Assembly: GCA_022925895.1 (NCBI GenBank)
Contig: JAKSYS010000472.1
Coordinates: forward strand, 1 to 49,896
Source of the DNA: Fragilaria crotonensis
Taxonomy: Eukaryota > Bacillariophyta > Fragilariophyceae > Fragilariales > Fragilariaceae
Length of the DNA: 49,896 nucleotides
Direction of reading: 5' to 3'
Below, one piece after another: positions 44,401 to 49,896 of this stretch. The position numbers were made by a program, and so were the translations under genes. Below the pieces are notes generated by a model, which was given only the letters and a program-made list of their open reading frames with translations, was not told the DNA's origin and searched no databases. Numbering within the stretch: position 1 is the first letter of the stretch; each line of letters starts with the position of its first letter.

Positions 44401-47144
44401 CAGTGCCAAAAAGAGGTTCGAATGATGTGCCATGATAATTGTCCTCTGACACACCGTAGACTGTTTTGACTGTGTATTGCATGAGTTCCAGTGCCTCCGC
44501 ATGTACCCGGATTGCATTCTCTGGCATACCGCATCTTCTCGCTGCGAGCATCCCAAGGGCCACTATAATTCGATCATAGCATGCTGACGCGTCATTGTCA
44601 AAACGTGCTAGATCATGTTTGAGAACCCGGCACAAGTCGGTAGTAAGCTCAGTAAGCATGACTGGGTCGATTGCAGTGCAGTAGGAACCGAGCCGTGCTG
44701 ACCGGGATGTAGAATATCCAATTCGCAGGCCTTACGAACCAAACGGTGTCCCCATTGCAACTTGAGAAAGAAGTTGAAGTCGGCTTCAAACAAGTGAATT
44801 ATCCTGAGGCGGTTGATCCGAGGTTGTCCTTGATCTTTTTCGATGAGAACGTTGGTAGCTTTACTCCAGCGTGGTATTGCAATACCTCGGGCAATAGCAA
44901 TATTCATAAATTGGACCATGCATTTCAAGAGTACAGGGTGCTGTATTATTGCCTTATAGTGGCCAAGATGTCGACCAGATGGTGACGTCGATGTTGATTC
45001 CGGCCACTGTTTGAATCCCTTATGCAAGTCATCTTCAGATATCTCGACAGCTATCAGTGGGCTATTAACTACGCGTTCGGGTACTGCAAATGATGCCAGG
45101 AATTCTTGTAGCGCCTCGTCATCGTCACTCCATTCGCCCGGAATTTCACCTTTCAAAAGCCTCTTTGAGGCTTGTGATAAACTAGAGCTAAGTGCATCAT
45201 GAATCACTCCATGTCCACATGGGGACTCTGACGCTGCTCGAAATGAGTTGCGATTGTAGGTCAAGAGATGACGCTCAATATCATCCCTATTGATCACAGT
45301 CTCCCATAAGAGGTCTTCCGGGTCAGTTTGTTGAAGAAGTTCATATATTTGTGAATCATCCTCAGGCTCGTGTGGTACTATTCGTGGAATCATAATCTTC
45401 GTGATTCCAGCGCGCTCGGAGGTTTACCACTTACGAAGTTCCCGAAACGTTCCGCGGCAGACTTCACTCGTTATCGTCTGCTTGACGATCTTTGCTTTCC
45501 GCTTTGATTCCTTACACGTGGCTGGATTGCTATCATCCTCGTATGTTTCGAGCAGCTCCTGATAGCACTTCATGCGTAGCGGTACCGAATTTTTCTGGCA
45601 TCGTCTAAACTCTCTTGTCGCCCGATTTAGATACTCGCGTATTGTTGTAACCGAAAGTAGAGTTCCCAGGTGAGGCAGTACAAAGGACGGCTCATGGGTC
45701 TGAACTTTTGCTTGCCATCTGTAGAAGCAGTCAGTATAATCAAGCGACGAGTCTTTTGCCTCACGAAGACGTAGCTTCCAGTACCGACGCAGTATTGCTG
45801 AGTTTCGCAGAGCCGGAGACCATCGATACTTCTTGTGGGAAATGCGAAGAAGGGATTCAGAAATCTCCATTGCTCGTCCCTGGTCATTGTCCCATTTTAT
45901 CAAGAGAGCTCGAACTTCTTCCGACTTTTGGTGTGGTGTGTAGAAAATAATCGGTCGATACGGTCCACCATATTATGTTGTGAATAATATTTCATCATTG
46001 ACTGCTGGTATTGTAACACGTGTTCAGGGTTGCCAGTATGTAGAGAGCGGTGATGGAAGGGTATTGCCGTAGGAGAATTCTTCTGAAAAATCGTTGTCAG
46101 CTGTATGTCAACGTATAGACCACGATGGTCAGACTGAGGACCTTCCCAGTAAGAGAGAGTGCCTGACCGAGACATAGACTGCTTCACCGATTCGCAGCCA
46201 AAAATGAAATCAATTCGCCTCGATGCTGATCCAATGTATGTGGAAGGAGCAGGATTCTGGTGATGGAGATCAAAAAGATTACATTCCTGGAGAAAAGATG
46301 CCAATTTGGAATCTGTGTCGACTGTCGCATTCGCGTCGAGCATGAGTATTATCATATGTCCCATATCCTGAAGTCGATGAATTAGTTTTGCCATGTCATT
46401 CAAGAATTCCTGGCGCGGGTTGTTGTGACGCTTATGTTGGGAGCGAAAGTAATCATACTCGCGAAGAAATGCGCTTCCCAGAGGTGCTGTTCTTGCTGAT
46501 CCAGAACACACCCTATACGCTGTTATAATCGAGAGATATGTATTGTCGCGGCCCATCAGAGATATGCCACTCCACCGACCGAGACCTGTTATATCGGAGA
46601 GATCAATGTCGCCATTGACACATGACACCACACGATCAGTAGCGAGAGTGAGATTGCCTCCAGATTGAAAGGTCTCAGTTGGAAGACACAGATCTAGATC
46701 CTTAGTTGGCGACCCAAATATGACTTTACTTTGACTGTATTGCCGACGAAGAATGTGACGAAAGTCAGAGCATATATGCGGGTGTGTCCAACAAGTATTT
46801 GTCTCCGCGAGTCCAGCAATGTCTACCTCATATGATTTGAGGCATGAGAGATAATATCGATAATCTTCCCCTGCTGTCGAATACGTCAATCCTTTTACGT
46901 TCTGAAAAAACAATCGGATGGAGCCGTTTTGTTTTTGAAGAATAGTATCACCGAATGACTTGTCTGGATTTGGGTCGAGAGGGGATGCCCACCTTTTACG
47001 ACCAGGGCGGTGGGATGGTAGCAGAAGAATAGAAGACATTGGAAGGGATGAAGCGGACTCATCAATGGAGTGGAAAGATCGCTGGGGTTTGCAGGAAACT
47101 CGCGTCTCCTGCAAGGAAGAGGTTGATCGCCGCTGGGAAATCAT
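41446..47144 (-). pseudogene. LINE ORF2: AP endonuclease - reverse transcriptase - RNase H, frameshifted
   Basis: ORF2 starts at the ATG at 47144, overlapping the ORF1 stop (ATGA). The endonuclease domain has IRLFFQNVKGL, AGLAETN, LMLDANA, RRIDFIFGC and SDHRGL. The reverse transcriptase has NVLIEKDQGQPRINRLRII, motif A FDNDASACYDRI, motif B GTGQGSGASP, and motif C AFVDDTSLGF. RNase H follows with IASDGG, STRSELAG, ITDSKSAI, WVKGHQD and LNIDADFLA, then a CPCC-x15-C zinc-knuckle-like motif. Domain order EN-RT-RNH is that of the I/Tad-like LINE group. The frame breaks near 45900, 45410, 44670, 41900 and 41790, so this copy cannot encode an active protein, although the RT-RNH segment alone is open for 926 codons. 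Confidence 0.92.
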
Positions 47145-49509
47145 AGTGGAGACCCTCCGCCAAGAGAGTTTTGGGTATTGTATCGACTCTCTAGGTCGGT
47201 GGTAATATCCTCAAGGGATCGATTAGTTGATGAGTCCTCATGTCCATCACTTGATGCCATCGCGGTGTTTAGATCTGCTTCTTCGGTATTCGTGTCCTCC
47301 GAATGCTCGTCAAAGTCCAATTCTTCATTTTGTCCCATTGTCTGTATCCCTGGTCGTTGCTTCTTTTTATCTGGTGATCGAAATTTGCCCGATTCTGTTG
47401 AAGATGATGATTTCGATGCCGAAGAATTATGAGAGACGCTTCCATCTTCGTGGGATGCTTTGTCGTCATTTAGCTTTTCCTCGGGCTCATTTGGCATCAA
47501 CGCAATGAGGGTCTCTCCTACTATCTCACCTCCAGCGATTTGAACGTTTGCATTTGTAGGCACACCAGGAGATACGTTTGGGGATGGGCGACGAATTTTC
47601 ATTGACTGCTCTTTTATCGTCGAGTGATTCGTTGCCATCAGACCCATAAGGAGACTTATTTTGTCGCTCAAAATATTTATTGAGGCGCCAAATCCCTCTT
47701 GATTTTCCATTACTACCAGAATCTGACCATTCATATTTTGAATGTCAGCCCTCTGAACCTGTTGGGATTCATCCAGTTTTGAATCGATGTCATTCTTTAG
47801 AGAGTCGATTTTTGACTCGACCTCGTCGAAACGATGCAATTGTCGCTCAATTTGGGATAATCTATCGGAGGATATCTTTTCCTTGCGATCAAATTCAGAC
47901 TGTTGACGTGTGATTCGTGCCTCGAGTTCGATAAACCTTGCACTTGAGGTGGAAAGCATTGATTGACGAGACTTGCCGGAGAGACTGTTCGACGATGTAG
48001 AGACGGTTGCATTATCAACAGATCTGTTCCGGTACTGATTTCGGAGAGATTCGAGAGGCGTTGGTGGAAGTTTTGCTTTTCCATCGTCTTGGCTGTCGTC
48101 AGACTCATGGCTCACCATAGAGACGTCAGATTCTACAGAATTCTGCTTTTCGGAGGACACACTGGATGACTCAGAAACCTTTTCTTTCGTGGAGATGGCC
48201 TGATATTCGGGTGACACAGATAAGTTTTCCAAGAAACACAGGTTTGCTTTCAATTTTGGGTTCACATGTATGACTGACGGTGGACCGATGACTTCACGAA
48301 ATCGAGCCTCTCGCTGTGTAAATGGAAATACCTGCCTCCGATATACTTCAAGAGCATGGTTCGCTGCATGTTCGTGTTGTGGTGGGACCAAAAGATATGC
48401 TTTTTGGTCGAGACCACCGTTGACTACGTCACATTGAATGTATGTTTTTCCATCCAACGACTTGATTGTCTTGGACCATTCACGAAGAGTGCGTTCGACT
48501 GTTTTTCCGTCTTCCTGGTACTCAGTACGAAGAGTGTCAAGGTTTGCGAACATGGGAAATAGGGAATACCTTTGAGAGACTTGATATACTTGTCGTGAGT
48601 TTCAAAGAGTTTTCCAACTTGTTCCTTGGTCATGTCGGCGAAAGCGAAACGTGGGATGTAAACCGGTGATCTATCGCCAGTCAGATGAGCAATAAGAACT
48701 TGACTGATAGGGTGAACATGCTTTTCACCACATTGAATGACCAGATGGTTGATTGCTTGATCCAAAGGAGTACGGCGGTGTAAGAGTATGTCAAAGCCAG
48801 GAGTAGAATCTGGAAGTGTGCTTCGAAGAAACTGCAGGTATCGCAAACGGTGAGTAGTCATTGGAGCTTTGAGAAGTATGTAGCCCGCAATCACCAGTTT
48901 CCCGCTTGTGCTTTTAGAATTCGAGAATGACACTGTTGCGTTGTACTTTTCGAGAGTTGCCTTTGTAGTTTCAAGATTCCTCCATGCGGACGGTGTTTTG
49001 CTCGTGAATCCAAAGCGGAGTGGAATTATCATCATTGATTGAGAAGGCATCAGAGTGATCGATGGACAGATGAAAGATCTGACTTCCTGCGGTGTCATGT
49101 GTGAAATCGAGTTGTACTTCTCGAGTCCTTCCGTTCCCCAGTGATACAAAAGACCGTCGTCATCACTGAATAGTTCATTTAAGAGAGTAGATTGATGTTG
49201 ACAGAGAGGATGACTGTCGTGAGGTGCTGTTTGATCAATCTTTGTCTTCCAGCGGATTGTGATACGGTAAGTACCATCGTTAACTGGAACATTTAGATTA
49301 GGAATGATTGCCGATACTTTGCCATCCTGTGATTCTGTGGATAATCCATCGTTGTTTGTATCGGATACTTTGGCTTGGACAAATGTTGCCGCAGTTTCCG
49401 GAGGAGGATCGTTTGTTTCGACATTGATACTTTCAACAACAGGTGGTTTCAACGGAGAGTGGTTCTGGTTCTTCCTGAATTGTTTTCGGGAGGAGCGAGC
49501 GAAAGCCAC
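47141..49509 (-). pseudogene. LINE ORF1 (gag-like nucleic-acid-binding protein), frameshifted
   Basis: Two overlapping open segments (49509-48424 and 48553-47141) become one protein of about 780 residues if a frameshift near 48560 is allowed (IPYFP leading into MFANLDTLRTEYQEDG). The central part has heptad-like coiled coil (ARFIELEARITRQQSEF, then IERQLHRFDEVESKIDSL), and the tail is Ser/Asp/Glu-rich. Another frame change near 49510 would extend the N-terminus upstream. It shares the minus strand with ORF2 and ends in a 4-bp ATGA overlap. No zinc knuckle is seen. Confidence 0.75.
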
Positions 49510-49896
49510 GAAAGGATCGTGTGAAACCTAGGCTGTGCAAATCCATCGATTTACTTGTCTTGAATTCTGCGATCGTGCTTTCTGAGGTCCTACTTTCTTC
49601 CATGGAGTAATCGAAAACCTTTGATTGCTGCCATAGAGTACCACGTGGTTTCCAGAGTATCAATAGTCAAAACCGATGGGTCCTGACAGCGAGGAAAGGC
49701 TGAGATATCTTGCTGGCCCATGCCTGAGTTTGTCCGAATCAACTTCTTCTTTCAATCTGATACATGTAATTGTACCAGATGACACTGTGCAACCTGATGG
49801 GGTCTGTTTCAAACTCAGTCCACATCATTTCGAACAATTCTCCAGAAACAGCGTAGTGTCCGAGGACAGAGTATCTGTACCAGGCAGTAGGAGTAT

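Larger units (their letters stand above)
41446..49896 (-). mobile_element. degenerate non-LTR (LINE) retrotransposon, 5' end at or beyond the window edge
   Basis: The element contains ORF1 and ORF2 on the minus strand with no flanking LTRs. It occupies at least 8.1 kb. The 5' untranslated part presumably lies at 49510-49896 or beyond; nothing else is recognised there. Several frameshifts mark an inactive copy. Confidence 0.85.

Overview
The window is nuclear DNA of a photosynthetic eukaryote, most likely a diatom (probably pennate; inferred). The evidence is a set of short GT-AG introns (73-212 bp), two proteins with a bipartite plastid targeting signature (signal peptide followed by an ASAFAP-like Phe motif), a SHAQKYF-type MYB domain, PLAC8 genes, a GH72 beta-1,3-glucan enzyme, and long intergenic stretches rich in nested GTAC palindromes. 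No tRNA, rRNA or CRISPR array was seen.

Layout. 1-3860 (-): a p300/CBP-type (KAT3) acetyltransferase gene with two bromodomains, broken by about seven frameshifts and running off the left edge. 5901-8178 (+): an organellar pentatricopeptide repeat (PPR) protein. 8732-9142 (-): an uncharacterised acidic ORF. 9706-10635 (-): a MYND zinc-finger protein. 10869-11928: an inverted repeat whose arms each carry a TGACGTCA box. 12316-16118: two PLAC8 genes and a 29-cysteine small protein. 16430-19982: a complete hAT DNA transposon copy with perfect 8-bp target duplications, a gutted transposase and an internal satellite array. 20730-21104: the second cysteine-rich gene. 21525-24299: a small heat-shock protein and a plastid TatA/B-type subunit, divergently arranged. 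25787-29653: a four-exon gene that reads in frame as MYB, then ankyrin repeats, then class II histone deacetylase. 29071-37366: a 4.1-kb tandem duplication that starts inside the last deacetylase exon and carries a 2OG-Fe(II) oxygenase-like gene and a GH72 gene. 39640-40815: the ribosome-assembly factor KRR1. 41446 to the right edge (-): a degenerate LINE retrotransposon (ORF1; ORF2 = endonuclease, reverse transcriptase, RNase H).

Functional themes. Two chromatin regulators with opposite chemistry (an acetyltransferase and a deacetylase) lie in the window, but the acetyltransferase looks dead here. The cysteine-rich and PLAC8 genes form a local cluster later split by the hAT insertion. In the tandem duplication the two copies have decayed reciprocally: copy 1 keeps GH72 intact and has a broken oxygenase; copy 2 keeps the oxygenase and has a broken GH72. 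The strongest candidate for something undescribed is the MYB-ankyrin-HDAC fusion, which would join DNA binding, protein interaction and histone deacetylation in one polypeptide.

Limits. Single-base frameshifts are common in some genes (acetyltransferase, PPR, one copy each of oxygenase and GH72, LINE) and absent from others (deacetylase, KRR1, Tat, sHSP, MYND). This argues for gene decay rather than uniform base-calling error, but consensus error cannot be excluded from sequence alone.
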